A stretch of 20,293 nt of DNA from Cladosporium sp. IMV 00045. Lineage: Eukaryota > Ascomycota > Dothideomycetes > Cladosporiales > Cladosporiaceae. Below, in pieces: positions 7,465 through 16,338 of the stretch; the first letter of the stretch is position 1, and each line of letters begins with the position of its first letter. Both the position numbers and the translations under genes were made by a program. Below the pieces are notes generated by a model. It searched no databases, had not been told where the DNA came from, and saw only the letters and a list, made by a program, of their open reading frames with translations. The stretch is taken from contig MSJI02000773.1 of the NCBI GenBank assembly GCA_001931905.2, forward strand, positions 1 to 20,293. Reading direction: 5' to 3'.

Positions 7465-9720
7465 CTACTCGTCTGCGTCTTTGCCTTCAAACATTGGCTC
7501 GAAAATAGTCCATGCCCATTGCGCTGTTGCATCGATCTGTTTTAAATCCTTCAACCAATCCAAAATCAACGCCACTGTCTTGTCAATTTCCTCTTCCCTC
7601 ACTCGTCCTTCGCAGATTACTCGGAGCTTTTCGTTCACCTTTGTCATACGCAGGATGAGGAGGACCCCAACGGCATTGTTTGTCCATGCAAATAGATGTG
7701 GAACTATTCTTTTCTTGTCTTTGGGCGGAGCCATGAACACTGGCCAAAGACAAGCAGCCTGAACCGCAAGAATACAGCAGCTAATGTCCCCCACGGACAC
7801 GAGCTCAGGAAAGTGCAACACCTTGTAGACAAAAGGCCGATACAGCATGTAGCGTGCGTAGTAAAAGCGAGTACGCAGCTCCGCAGTGAGAACATCGAGA
7901 CTGTTCTCATACCTGATGGGCAAAATTCTACTGTCGGGTGAGAAAAGAGGCTCGGACAGATGCTGGGAAACTGTCTCACGACCAGGATAGTCGAACCTAT
8001 CGTTATCGAGCCATCGGAGTGGACCGGGGAGTAAAGCGCGCCAGGAATCGAGTTGATGACTCAGCTCACTAATCACTGCAACCGGGGGCCCTCCGTAGTC
8101 ATCAGAGATTTCTACGTGGGCTGAGGAGGCTGCGAGATCGTAAGCAGATGCCCACTGAACGCAGATAGCAGGAAGAAGTACACTCGTGTACGGTTTCGTT
8201 CACATTGATGATAATACGCCGGAGCGTAATCAACGCCAAAAAATGGTACTGAATGAACTGAGCTTCATCGGCACTTTGCTGCGAAGGCACCCGAGTCTCG
8301 CAAAAACTGGGCAACTGCACTTCATCTTGCAGAGAGTGTATGCCACTTTGAGGTAAGTCGAGGTCGAGGTGATAGAGCTCTTCATTCAGGACGCACGCCC
8401 AATAGGCGCGTGTGTTCAGGTCACCAATAGGTGTTGAAGAATCAGCCCCGCGACACTTGATGAGAATCTGGCATTCCATAGATGCCGCGACAGTGCTGCG
8501 CCAGAAATCGACGTGTCTAGAGTTAGTCTCGTAATACGTTGCTTGTAACAGCAGTATCTGGATGTTCTCCAAGGTTCCTGCATCCAGGACGAAGCCCAGC
8601 CGACGCCTAGCTTCGTTGAACATTTCAATGCCTGGCGGCTCTGCAGTTCTGCTTCCTCGCGATCCGCTCGGCTTACCATGCGGGGCGGAGACATGCTGGC
8701 CGAAGGTGTCCTTGATAGCAACCTGCCCGAGTGCAAAAACCATGAGTGCCAGGACGCTTTGAGGATCACTATCGGAAAAGCCTTCCCGTGAAATTTGCCC
8801 AACGATGTTGACTAAGAAAGAATCGTAGTCGAGAATTGGACGGCAGGCGTTGAAGGTGCGAAAGTAGGCTTCCGTGTACTCTTGTGCGTGCTCCGTCGTG
8901 ATTAGAAACACAGGTTTGGTGGATGACTGGACGTTAGGCAGTCCAGGGCCAGAAGGAAGCAGAGAGGAATGCTTATCCATATCTAGTTTGATAAACCAAG
9001 GGGTTCCGCTCTTGAGGACTCCTTGCAAAGCTGACGCGGCACAGGGACTCGAATTGATGAGGTGAGCATGCACCTGGGGCCAAACAATGACCCTGTGAGG
9101 GACTGTCAGGTATTGATGGAGCCCTGGCGACTCGGGAGGAAGATCCTTTGATGTGCTTGCCATGGGGTACAAACGCTTCCTATCCGAACATCAGCGCAGC
9201 GTCCTCCACAAATTCATCATCCGTGATGGGTCAGACTTTGGTGTGCTGCTTGTCGTTATTGTGAGATCATCAAACTTGCTCTCTAATCTTGTGAGGCTTT
9301 CCAGTACCTGCACTAATGTCTTGTCTTTCCTGCAACATACGTTAATATTCCAGAGCTAAATGCTCGAATAATCTGACGATCGATCTGTCTGCGAGATTCA
9401 CTTGACTGGTGGCGCCTCCTGATACAGACACTCTCGGTTGAGTCTCCGGCAAAGACCGCCTGCATTGCTGTCAACATCGACTAACTTGCCTTTAGACATG
9501 GAGACTTACACTTTGGTCTTTGCTCGTCGCACTTGCTCTTCCTAACCCGAGATTAGAAAAAAAAATTAAAGATGTGAACAAGTTTGATAGCAAATGACTC
9601 TTCTTGTGCAGCCAATACCCACCGATTACGGCATGTCTCGCATGCTTGCGTTGCAATAGCTGCTCTTCCGCGGTGATATGGTATCTTTCCTGAGCCCGCA
9701 GAACCTGTCGAAGAAAGCAT
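7465..9720 (-). CDS. Zn2Cys6 transcription factor, six exons, 647 residues
   Basis: Nuclear sequence-specific regulator of the fungal binuclear zinc-cluster class. Proposed exons are 9720-9623, 9541-9510, 9459-9402, 9329-9237, 9179-8182 and 8129-7465, totalling 1944 nt (648 codons). Introns are 81, 50, 72, 57 and 52 nt, with donors GTGGGT, GTAAGT, GTGAAT, GTCTGA and GTACTT. The cluster is C27-x2-C30-x6-C37-x6-C44-x2-C47-x6-C54, preceded by basic residues and followed by a linker with a short coiled-coil-like heptad (LVQVLESLTRLESKF, 68-82). The conserved PHRVIVWP block lies near 121-128. A fungal-specific transcription factor domain starts near 195 (YTEAYFRTFNACRPILD) and runs to about 480, through DYGGPP just after the last intron. 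The fourth intron is least certain: it has a weak donor, but the unspliced frame hits a TGA. Target genes are unknown. Confidence 0.85.
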
Positions 9721-10807
9721 GTCGCTTATGCTAGTCCTTAAACCTTGGTTTTATGGGTTGTTCCTATTCTGCCTCCGTGAGGATGACGGACGTTCCGGGT
9801 AAACTTGTGGCGCCGTCTCTTGCTCTCGAGCAATGTACAGCCAATGGGAATAAAGGAGGCTCTCATTGGTGTGAGAAATGATGCGGAAAGTGAAAACAGC
9901 AAACGAGGCGTGCATAGGGGGATAAGGTCAATTGCTTAGAATGTTAGGGCGAGCACCTTGGGAAAGCATCGATTCTACGTTGGAGATGTGGGGGCTCGCG
10001 GGGAATCTTGAGCCGCTTAAGAGTGGGCAATGGCTCGGGCATAGCGATGACATACAAGGCCCGATTCGCTCCGCGTTGGAGTGAGCGGAGGCGCGACTCC
10101 GACTCCGACGTCAGGATCAGCAGCGCGCTAACTGGTAATTGCAGCTTTTCATAGCTATCCGTGAGCCTCAGGTGTTGGATGCGAAACCGCGTTGTGAGTT
10201 CTTTTTACTTGTAAATAATCGGCGGGCTCTCGTAACGGAGGAAAGTTTGCTTCACTGGACACCATGATGCGCACGACCCACAGTCTTCCAACATTTTGGA
10301 ATAATCGTTGGCTCCATCCACAACACCAAGAGAGACGGGGGCGCCAATGTATGCTCCATGAAAGGCTCCGGAGTCTAGTCCGAGACCAAATGCTGAGAAC
10401 CCGAAGCGTTGCATGGCACCCTGCAGTGACCCCACTTCGACTCCACCGTTCCAGGTGCTTAGAGCCAATAGCCGGGTTGTTGGTCGGGAGCCGGAGTCGA
10501 CACCGTGTCGGCTACGCGCTTGATCGAAATGTGGGCTCCAGACCAAAGCGGCGCTGTTTTATCAAAGCGGCGCTGTCTCCGACTTTCCGACAATCTGCGT
10601 CTCCTCTTACGACTGTGCAAGGTCACGAAATGTCCTGCCACCTCGCTTTACATGATTCAGACAAGCACGTTGCCATGTTTGCACAGTAAAGCCGACACGA
10701 TGCTGGGCTGCAGTTTCAAGTCGCGTACAATCCCTGCTCAAGTGTTACGAACCAACAACAACGACTGGCTGGCCCCTCAACGGCACCAGTCGCGCTCACT
10801 CGCGAGG
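9721..10807. other. Intergenic: promoter side of the Zn2Cys6 gene and left flank of the transposon block
   Basis: No gene recognised. The frames at 10205-10546 and 10264-10689 overlap on opposite strands; the minus one lacks an ATG start. Two features stand out: a 14-bp direct repeat (CAAAGCGGCGCTGT at 10544-10557 and 10563-10576), and imperfect inverted arms built on GACTCCGACTCC (about 10096) and GGAGCCGGAGTC (about 10487). Confidence 0.4.
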
Positions 10808-11790
10808 TTGATTGATTGATTGATTATGTCCTACTCGGTTTCAGCCGCCTTTTCTCAGCAGCTATGCCCGGTGGAGAAGAACGCGGCAGACAGCCGACAC
10901 GTCCCGTACGGGCCGTCCCACTTCACCACGCTCTCCCTTTCTCTCTTCAGCCACCGTCTTCAATTGCCTGGCAGCGTTCGCAGACGGTGGTTAACATATT
11001 CCGCTCGCTGTGTTGACAGCCTTTCCTTATTCTCTTTCATCCGCATACCTACAGTCTCCCCCCAGTGCTCGGCTTCGTCTACTCCTCCACGATCCTGCCC
11101 TGCGGCCCTGCCCTAGGATCTGCGTGCGTTCTATGAAATTGATGGCTTTGATGGCTACTCTGCGCTTGCTGAGCGTTGCTCGAAGGTCGTTCCCTTCCGG
11201 TAGATGTCCGAGTTCCTGTCTCCGGATGTCCCTGAGCTTCCGGCACGTCAAGAGGATGTGTCGCACTGTCTGGCGGCCTTCTTGACAGACGCACATTGGA
11301 TCCAGAATGTCGGGAACTTTTCGGTGGAAGAGAAAGTCCCCGAGTCCTATCTTCTCGGTCCTCAGCTGTACCAGGATGGCGCTTTGCCTCTTGGTCAGAC
11401 CGTCGTGCAGCTGCAGCACCTTTTTCGAGGGTGCCGGCGTGTGCCTGAACGTGGTTCTGCCTTTCGTTTCCTGCTGCCAGCTGGTCTCCCACATTTTGTC
11501 TGCCTCTTTGCGGCTCAACATCTTAAGCGTGGCTTGAAGTGCGTATAGCTCTGGTGGTGGGTCTGCTCTCGGCCCTGATGCTGAGCCCTCTCGCCATCCC
11601 GCGGCTTCCTTTGCGGCGATGACTGCGGCTTCATTGCCTTCGATGCCCTCGTGCGACAGTATCCATCGTACTACAACTGTGTGTCCTTTCTCTTGGAGCG
11701 ACTGAATCCTACTAGTGATCTGTTTGAGGATATACGCTCCGGACCTGCCCTCTGGTCTAGCCAGGGAACGGATGGCCGCCTAGCGTGGAC
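10808..11790 (-). mobile_element. 5'-truncated Tad-like LINE fragment with TTGA-repeat tail
   Basis: The 3' end of a non-LTR retrotransposon of the ascomycete Tad type. The element reads leftwards and ends at 10808-10825 in four to five TTGA units (TCAA on its own strand) instead of a poly(A) tail. The coding part (about 11027-11788) holds the end of an RNase H domain and a C-terminal zinc knuckle. The left 220 bases are 3' untranslated sequence. The 5' end is lost near 11790. No target-site duplication could be seen. It belongs to a different subfamily from the LINE at 14175-16338. Confidence 0.75.
11027..11788 (-). pseudogene. LINE ORF2 fragment: RNase H end and zinc knuckle
   Basis: The readable frame starts at AAIRSLARPEGRSGAY (about 11780), directly preceded by TAG where related elements have Gln in QAAI. 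It passes RWILSHEGIEGNEAA, the usual H-x-G-I-x-GNE end of a LINE RNase H domain, although the following catalytic Asp is Val here. It then continues into the frame open from 11521 to 11027. That part carries the zinc knuckle C-x-C-x8-H-x4-C (CVCQEGRQTVRHILLTC), a spacing close to the C-x2-C-x8-H-x4-C of the other LINE in this window. CAG to TAG is the change expected from repeat-induced point mutation, but a single site proves nothing. Confidence 0.75.
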
Positions 11791-11848
11791 GTTTATAGGG
11801 TTCTTGTCTTCGTATCGTCGATGAATATTGCGCAGAGGTACTCAATAT

Positions 11849-12531
11849 CATGGTGGCCAGCAAGTAAGTAAACAAGCCACCTGTAAGCGGCTTGGCTTGA
11901 GTGGCGTTGATGACCGGCTTGGCTTACAAGCAGGCATAAAAGCTTGGCTTGGGAAGCCGGCTTCCCAAGCCGCGCAGTAACACGGTCACCGCGAGGTTTC
12001 CCAGAGATATTGGCGTGAAATGTTCTCAAATTAATAGCAATTTTGTAGAGGTCGACATTACACGATTGTGGAAAGCGAGCGAGTTATCACTTCCAGTCAA
12101 TGCTAACGTTCTCGAGCACTGATCGGCAGCAACAGAGCCTTTCATCCCTCGGCATGCGTAACATATTGTGGAGTAGCTTCATCCGGCACGTGACCAGCCC
12201 GAAGAAAACCGGTCTCATGGATGCAACACAGTAGCCACCATCGACTATTGCCGCAGGTTCTAGACCCTAACAGGGCGGCATGTTGCATATCTGCGGGCCG
12301 GAGCGCGGTTTTTGTCCCGAGAACCTGGGGAAACCCCTGGTCGAAGCGATTCGAGACTCCATAAATGCCTTGCTTCTGGACGCGATTACCTACATCTAAT
12401 GTGACAAGCCAGGCAAGCCAAGCCGCGACCTTGGCTTGGCTTGTCAAGCTTCGAAGAACAGTCGGCTTGACTTGTCAAGCCAAGTAAACAAGTCAAGCCG
12501 GCTTGTTTGGGCTTACTTGCTGGCCACCCTG
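11849..12531. mobile_element. Non-autonomous hAT-like element with terminal inverted repeats
   Basis: The right end, read inwards, is CAGGGTGGCCAGCAAG...; the left end is CATGGTGGCCAGCAAG..., matching for about 20 bases and then partly on to AACAAGCC. Both ends carry dense subterminal copies of GGCTTG/CAAGCC (11870-11975 and 12406-12515), the kind of array hAT transposases bind. The interior has no transposase. The 683-bp length and this structure suggest a MITE or internally deleted hAT. The flanking octamers (11841-11848 and 12532-12539) do not match, so no target-site duplication is visible. The start CAGGGTG resembles the other hAT end here (CAGTGGTG). Confidence 0.65.
11946..11971. repeat. 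Perfect 26-bp palindrome inside the hAT-like element
   Basis: The stretch centred on AAGCCGGCTT reads identically on both strands over 26 bases, starting GGCTTGGG and ending CCCAAGCC. It is made of the same GGCTTG/CAAGCC motif that fills the subterminal regions, arranged head to head. Confidence 0.85.
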
Positions 12532-13211
12532 ACTAGATCGCTTCTTGGAGCTATCACTCGAGGATCAGATACAACGTCACAGATCTCTATAAGAACCAGC
12601 CTATCGCTTGGTGGAGAGACTTTGGCCAGAGGATGTTTCCCACCCTTGCTAAGCTCGCTTTCAAGCTGCTTGCGATACCAGGCATGTCAGCTGAATGTGA
12701 GAGAGCGTTCAGCCAGGCAAAGCGTATGATCACCGACGAGCGATTCAGTCTGAAACAGGACGTGATCGAGGCGGAGCAGTGTCTGAAGAGCTGGCTGACC
12801 AACAAAGTTGCGGACGGCCAAAAGGCATGGGACACTCTGCAGCAGGTGAAAATGGAGGATGTAAGGGAAAGTGCTTCGGCGAGCAAGGATTTACTGGGAC
12901 GTGCAGATACTGACGTCGTCAGTGCTCCTAGATCTGGTGAGTGCTGAGTCCTCATCCCATAGACTCCAAGAGCGCCATAATTCAGACATCGTATGAGCAG
13001 ATTTTCAATAACTAAGGGCGGATTTGTCCCTCCTTTCACATTAGCAAACATTTCGGTCATTTGCATGCGGCGTGATCTTGTGTAGTCAAGGAAGCAAGCA
13101 AGCATCAAGCATCTTCGGTCTATTCAAGCAAGCAAGCAAGCACAGGCCCCCATATCAAGCAAGCGAGCGGGTGGACCTCAAGCATGGCGCTTGCTTGCTT
13201 GTGGACACCAC
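12532..13211 (+). mobile_element. hAT transposon relic: 3' coding end and right terminus
   Basis: Holds the last part of a hAT transposase gene followed by 3' sequence with subterminal CAAGCAAGC/GCTTGCTTG arrays (13085-13200). It ends ...CTTGTGGACACCACTG at 13211; read inwards this is CAGTGGTGTCCACAAG, a typical hAT terminus. The next 8 bases, CTGGCACC, would be its target-site duplication within the LINE relic that follows. The left half of this hAT is missing: the neighbouring element at 11849-12531 abuts the remaining coding frame directly. Confidence 0.7.
12537..12947 (+). pseudogene. hAT transposase C-terminal dimerisation region
   Basis: The frame is open from just after a TAG at 12534 to TGA at 12945-12947. 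It reads LYKNQPIAWWRDFGQRMFP, then LAKLAFKLLAIPGMSAECER and AFSQAKRMITDERFSL, ending with a helix EAEQCLKSWL. This is the hAT family C-terminal dimerisation domain: the P-x-WW motif, the P-x-S-x2-(C)ER(A/V)FS core and the R-x-x-L that follows. The N-terminal zinc finger and the catalytic RNase H-like domain are absent, so it cannot be active. It lies in the right half of the hAT relic. Confidence 0.85.
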
Positions 13212-14174
13212 TGCTGGCACCTGGAAGACAGCCAAAGGCATACTGCTGCGCAAACAGGGCAAGCCCACCTACACCGTCGCAGAAGCATACCGTGTCATCA
13301 GCTTGCTTAGTTGTCTTGGAAAGGTGGTTGAGAAAGCGATCGCAACATGGATCGCTTCCTTTTGTGAAAGAGAAGAAATCTTCCACAAAGGACAATCTGG
13401 CTGCGGTCGTGGAAGAGGTACCTCAGACGCAGTCGCACAGCTGGTCGCAAAGGTCGAGAAAGCGTGGAGCACAAAGCGCGCTGCGCTTGCCCTACTGCTT
13501 GATGTCAAAGGCGTATTTGATAGGGTGAACAAGACGCAACTGCTCAAGCGTATGATGCAGGCCGGCATTGCGGGCAACATAATGCGCTGGGTAGACTCGT
13601 TTTTGTCGAACAGACGGGCTATGCTTGTGATTGATAGACGAACGGGCGACACTCGCGCCATCCAAGCCGGCCTGCCACAAGGCTCACCCGTGTCGCCAGT
13701 ACTTTTGATTGTGTCAATCAGCGCTCTTTTCCAGTGGCTGGAAACTAGACACTCAGCTCTACAGGCCATCTCATTTGTTGACGATATAAGCTTGGTAGTT
13801 GAGTGCGACGAGCTTGAAGACGGCGTCACACAACTTGAGTGCCTCGCGAAGGACACCATGCAATGGGGCTTCGACAACAGAGTGGAGTTCGAAGTCAGCA
13901 AGACCGAAGTGTTGCTGTTCAGCAGACGCAGAAACGTCCTTCAAGCTGCAAGGGAAGCCGTCCTTAGCATCGGGAAACAATCTTTTTCGATCAAGCAAGA
14001 AGCGACAAGATGGCTCGGCTTCTGGCTGGACCCGAAGCTGAGCTTCAGGACACACTTCGAGAACAGAATGGCGAGCGCCAAGGGAGCTCTAAACCGAGTG
14101 GCGAGCCTCAGCAGAAGCAATGGTGGCCTGTCCATCAATTTGATGCGGAGAGTCGTGGTCGCGGCAGCCACCTC
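13212..14174 (+). mobile_element. Tad-like LINE relic, reverse transcriptase part (left piece)
   Basis: A continuous open frame of about 320 codons encoding LINE reverse transcriptase from GTWKTAKGILLRKQGKP onwards. It includes the AYRVISLL block, motif A (LLDVKGVFDRV), motif B (IQAGLPQGSPVSPV) and motif C (FVDDISLV), so the catalytic Asp residues are present. It then runs through the thumb region (WLGFWLDPKL) to MRRVVVAAAT. The 5' end is cut by the hAT right end at 13211, and the 3' side by the younger LINE at 14175. A frame can be drawn from 13072 to 14232, but its first 46 or so codons are hAT end sequence and its last ones are poly(T) and LINE tail, so that frame is not a gene. Confidence 0.85.
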
Positions 14175-14198
14175 TTTTTTTTTTTTTTTTTTTTTTTT
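14175..14198. repeat. Poly(T) run: poly(A) tail of the minus-strand LINE
   Basis: Twenty-four uninterrupted T on the plus strand mark the 3' end of the LINE. An intact homopolymer of this length points to a recent insertion. Confidence 0.95.
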
Positions 14199-14391
14199 GA
14201 ATCATATTGTATGCAAGCTATCTAGCTTATGACAACCCCTAGCTAGTTACTAGGAGACTTCTCATTCCCGAATGTGCTCTCGCTTCTACTTATCTCTTGT
14301 GCTCCTGCTCGCCGTCCCGACTACATCTAGCCGCCACAGCTTTCGGGCTCGATGCCCTCCTACTGTCCTATCTTCCTGATTTGTTGCCTCC

Positions 14392-16338
14392 TCATCCGCC
14401 ACCTCGCTCCAACGTCTCTTCGATCGTCCCCTCGCTCCCATCAAGCTGGTCCATGTCCCATTCATCGATGACTCCTGCTTCTCTGTCTTCCTTCCTCTTT
14501 CCCACGGCGGTGCGTTCGAGGAATCGGAGCACTGCTTCCGCTGCGCCTTCTCCAAAAAGTAGCTGAAGGTCTGATGTGTCTCTCCTTGCCGAGATCTTGA
14601 TCTTTTTTCGATGCATGTCCCTCAGCATCACATCACGCTCTCTCCTCCACTTCCTACATTCCATGAGTAGGTGGACGACAGTCTGTTTGCTGCTGTTGCA
14701 CCACCAGCAGCGTGCATCTTGTGCTTGTTTGATCCTGAGCAGATACTCGCCGGTTATGGCATGGCCCGATTTGAGCTGCAGGTATCTTGCCGTCACTGAC
14801 TTCTTGCCATCACTGATGATTTTGCTGATCTTCGATGCACGCTTCCACCTCGCTTTGTTCGACTGTGTCACGTACGAGAGTGATGCTGATCGCAAAGCCT
14901 TCGGTTGCCTCGTTGCTGCAAGCCTTGCTGCAGCCCTCACGGACTCCATGCGCTCTACACTGTCATCTGTGGGCAGCTGTGACAGCATCACTTGATCGCC
15001 CCGTTCTTGGATGATTCTGATCTGGTGTTTGATGTCCCGGATCAACGGCGTAGTCCAGTAGCTTGCTTTGCCAATGGCAGACAAGGCCTGGCGTGATTCG
15101 GACAGTATCTCAACGCATCGTGTTGTGGTTGTGGTTTGTGGCAGTGAGAGCCGGCATATATGAACAGCCATGTGGACTGCGTAGAGATCGGCGTCAAGCA
15201 TCGTAAGGTATTTGCCAAGCGAGTCCGCCTTCACCTTGTCTCTGTTTCCTGCCAGCCAGCCGACAGCCGCTCCAAAGCTGGTGTCCTTGGCTGCGCATGC
15301 GAACAGGGTGATCTTGTCGGGACCACCGTAGCGATGTTCCTCTGATACCTTTTGCGGTCGTCCACCAATATTGATTGCGACGGCCATGTTTGGGATGTCC
15401 ACTTTCTCAAGCAGGTCGAAGCCGTGTTCAGTATCGTATGTTACATGCCTTGACACTTGTTGCGCCAGTCTGCTTCCAAAAAGCCGGTGTGCTTTGTACG
15501 GCCTGGTCCAGCCCACACTTGACGGTTGCCCAGAGGCTCCCTCGTGCCGGTACAGCTCGCCGAAGCGGAAGTTTGCAGGCACGAGCTGGTGCGTTGGATG
15601 GTCTTGGGCTGCGGCGAGCGCGCGTGTCGCAAACCGTGTTTGTCTCTGGTCCAAAAGGTCACCAGCATACGGCAAGCATGCAGCTTGTAGTAGGAATGCT
15701 ATCGGCGTAGATTTCAGCAGCCCTGTGATAGCTCTCGCTTGGCTGTTCAACAACAACTGCAGTCTTCGCTCTAGATCCTTCTGGCCTCTCCACCATACTT
15801 CTGCCCCGAAGAGCGCAACGGAGCTGACGGCAGCAATGACTACGCGCCTCATGAGGCTGATCGACAGGCCCCCGTTTCGTCTGCTGAGGCTTGCCACGGA
15901 TTGCAGTGCACCCTTGGCGCTGGTGATTCGCTTCTCGAAATGTGTCTTGAAAGTCAGCTTTGAGTCGAGCCAGAAGCCAAGCCACTTGGTAGCACCCTGG
16001 TTGATGGGGCACGAATGCTCGCCGATCCGGACCATCGCTTGCTTTGCAGCCTGGAGAACCTTCCGCTTCTTGCTGAAAATCAGGACCTCCGTCTTGCTCA
16101 CCTCGAACTCGACCTTGTTGGCAGCGCCCCATTCTATTGCGTGTGCTGCGATGCTTTCTAGCTCTTGTGTGCCTTCGTCCAGGGTTTCACATTGTAGCAG
16201 CAAGCCAATGTCGTCCACGAATGAAAGCGAGTGCAGCTTGGGGTGTCTGGTCTCAAGCCACTCAAACATGGAGCTGACTGAGAGTATGAACAGCACCGGC
16301 GAGACTGGCGAGCCTTGCGGCAGGCCTGCCTGTATGGG
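14392..16338 (-). CDS. LINE ORF2 C-terminal two-thirds: RT end, RNase H-like region, zinc knuckle
   Basis: Open without interruption to a stop at 14392; the first ATG is at 16296 (634 codons), but the RT frame reads further upstream to the truncation point. Counted from that ATG, motif C FVDD is at residues 26-29 and the thumb block WLGFWLDSKL follows. An RNase H-like region lies at about 330-480, with GAAVGW and DADLYAVHMAV. The zinc knuckle C530-x2-C533-x8-H542-x4-C547 is followed by an acidic tail. The RNase H-like region does not show TDGS and has Asp or Glu swaps at the places where the second and third acids are expected. The upstream RT motif A is lost by truncation, so this copy cannot retrotranspose alone. 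Confidence 0.85.
   Translation of the reverse strand, partial: PIQAGLPQGSPVSPVLFILSVSSMFEWLETRHPKLHSLSFVDDIGLLLQCETLDEGTQELESIAAHAIEWGAANKVEFEVSKTEVLIFSKKRKVLQAAKQAMVRIGEHSCPINQGATKWLGFWLDSKLTFKTHFEKRITSAKGALQSVASLSRRNGGLSISLMRRVVIAAVSSVALFGAEVWWRGQKDLERRLQLLLNSQARAITGLLKSTPIAFLLQAACLPYAGDLLDQRQTRFATRALAAAQDHPTHQLVPANFRFGELYRHEGASGQPSSVGWTRPYKAHRLFGSRLAQQVSRHVTYDTEHGFDLLEKVDIPNMAVAINIGGRPQKVSEEHRYGGPDKITLFACAAKDTSFGAAVGWLAGNRDKVKADSLGKYLTMLDADLYAVHMAVHICRLSLPQTTTTTRCVEILSESRQALSAIGKASYWTTPLIRDIKHQIRIIQERGDQVMLSQLPTDDSVERMESVRAAARLAATRQPKALRSASLSYVTQSNKARWKRASKISKIISDGKKSVTARYLQLKSGHAITGEYLLRIKQAQDARCWWCNSSKQTVVHLLMECRKWRRERDVMLRDMHRKKIKISARRDTSDLQLLFGEGAAEAVLRFLERTAVGKRKEDREAGVIDEWDMDQLDGSEGTIEETLERGGG

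Larger units (their letters stand above)
14175..16338 (-). mobile_element. Young 5'-truncated Tad-like LINE with poly(A) tail
   Basis: A non-LTR retrotransposon copy reading leftwards, with a 24-nt poly(A) tail seen as T at 14175-14198 and about 190 bases of 3' untranslated sequence. Its coding frame is unbroken. It begins in the middle of reverse transcriptase at about 16338 (PIQAGLPQGSPVSPV), so the element is 5'-truncated and lacks ORF1, the endonuclease and the first half of RT. It interrupts the plus-strand LINE relic, which resumes at about 16339. About 160 bp of that relic, judged by aligning the two proteins, is missing at the insertion. Confidence 0.85.

Noticed and set aside
10205..10689. 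Two overlapping frames as genes
   Set aside because: They lie on opposite strands, the minus one starts with TTG, neither shows a domain, and no splice structure supports them.
11780..11790. Evidence of repeat-induced point mutation from the TAG in the LINE fragment
   Set aside because: One CAG-to-TAG-like site at a truncated end is not enough, and the other LINE frames are free of stops.
13072..14232. A single 386-codon gene
   Set aside because: It is a chimera of hAT terminal sequence, LINE reverse transcriptase and the poly(T)/tail of another LINE; only 13212-14174 is a coherent element.
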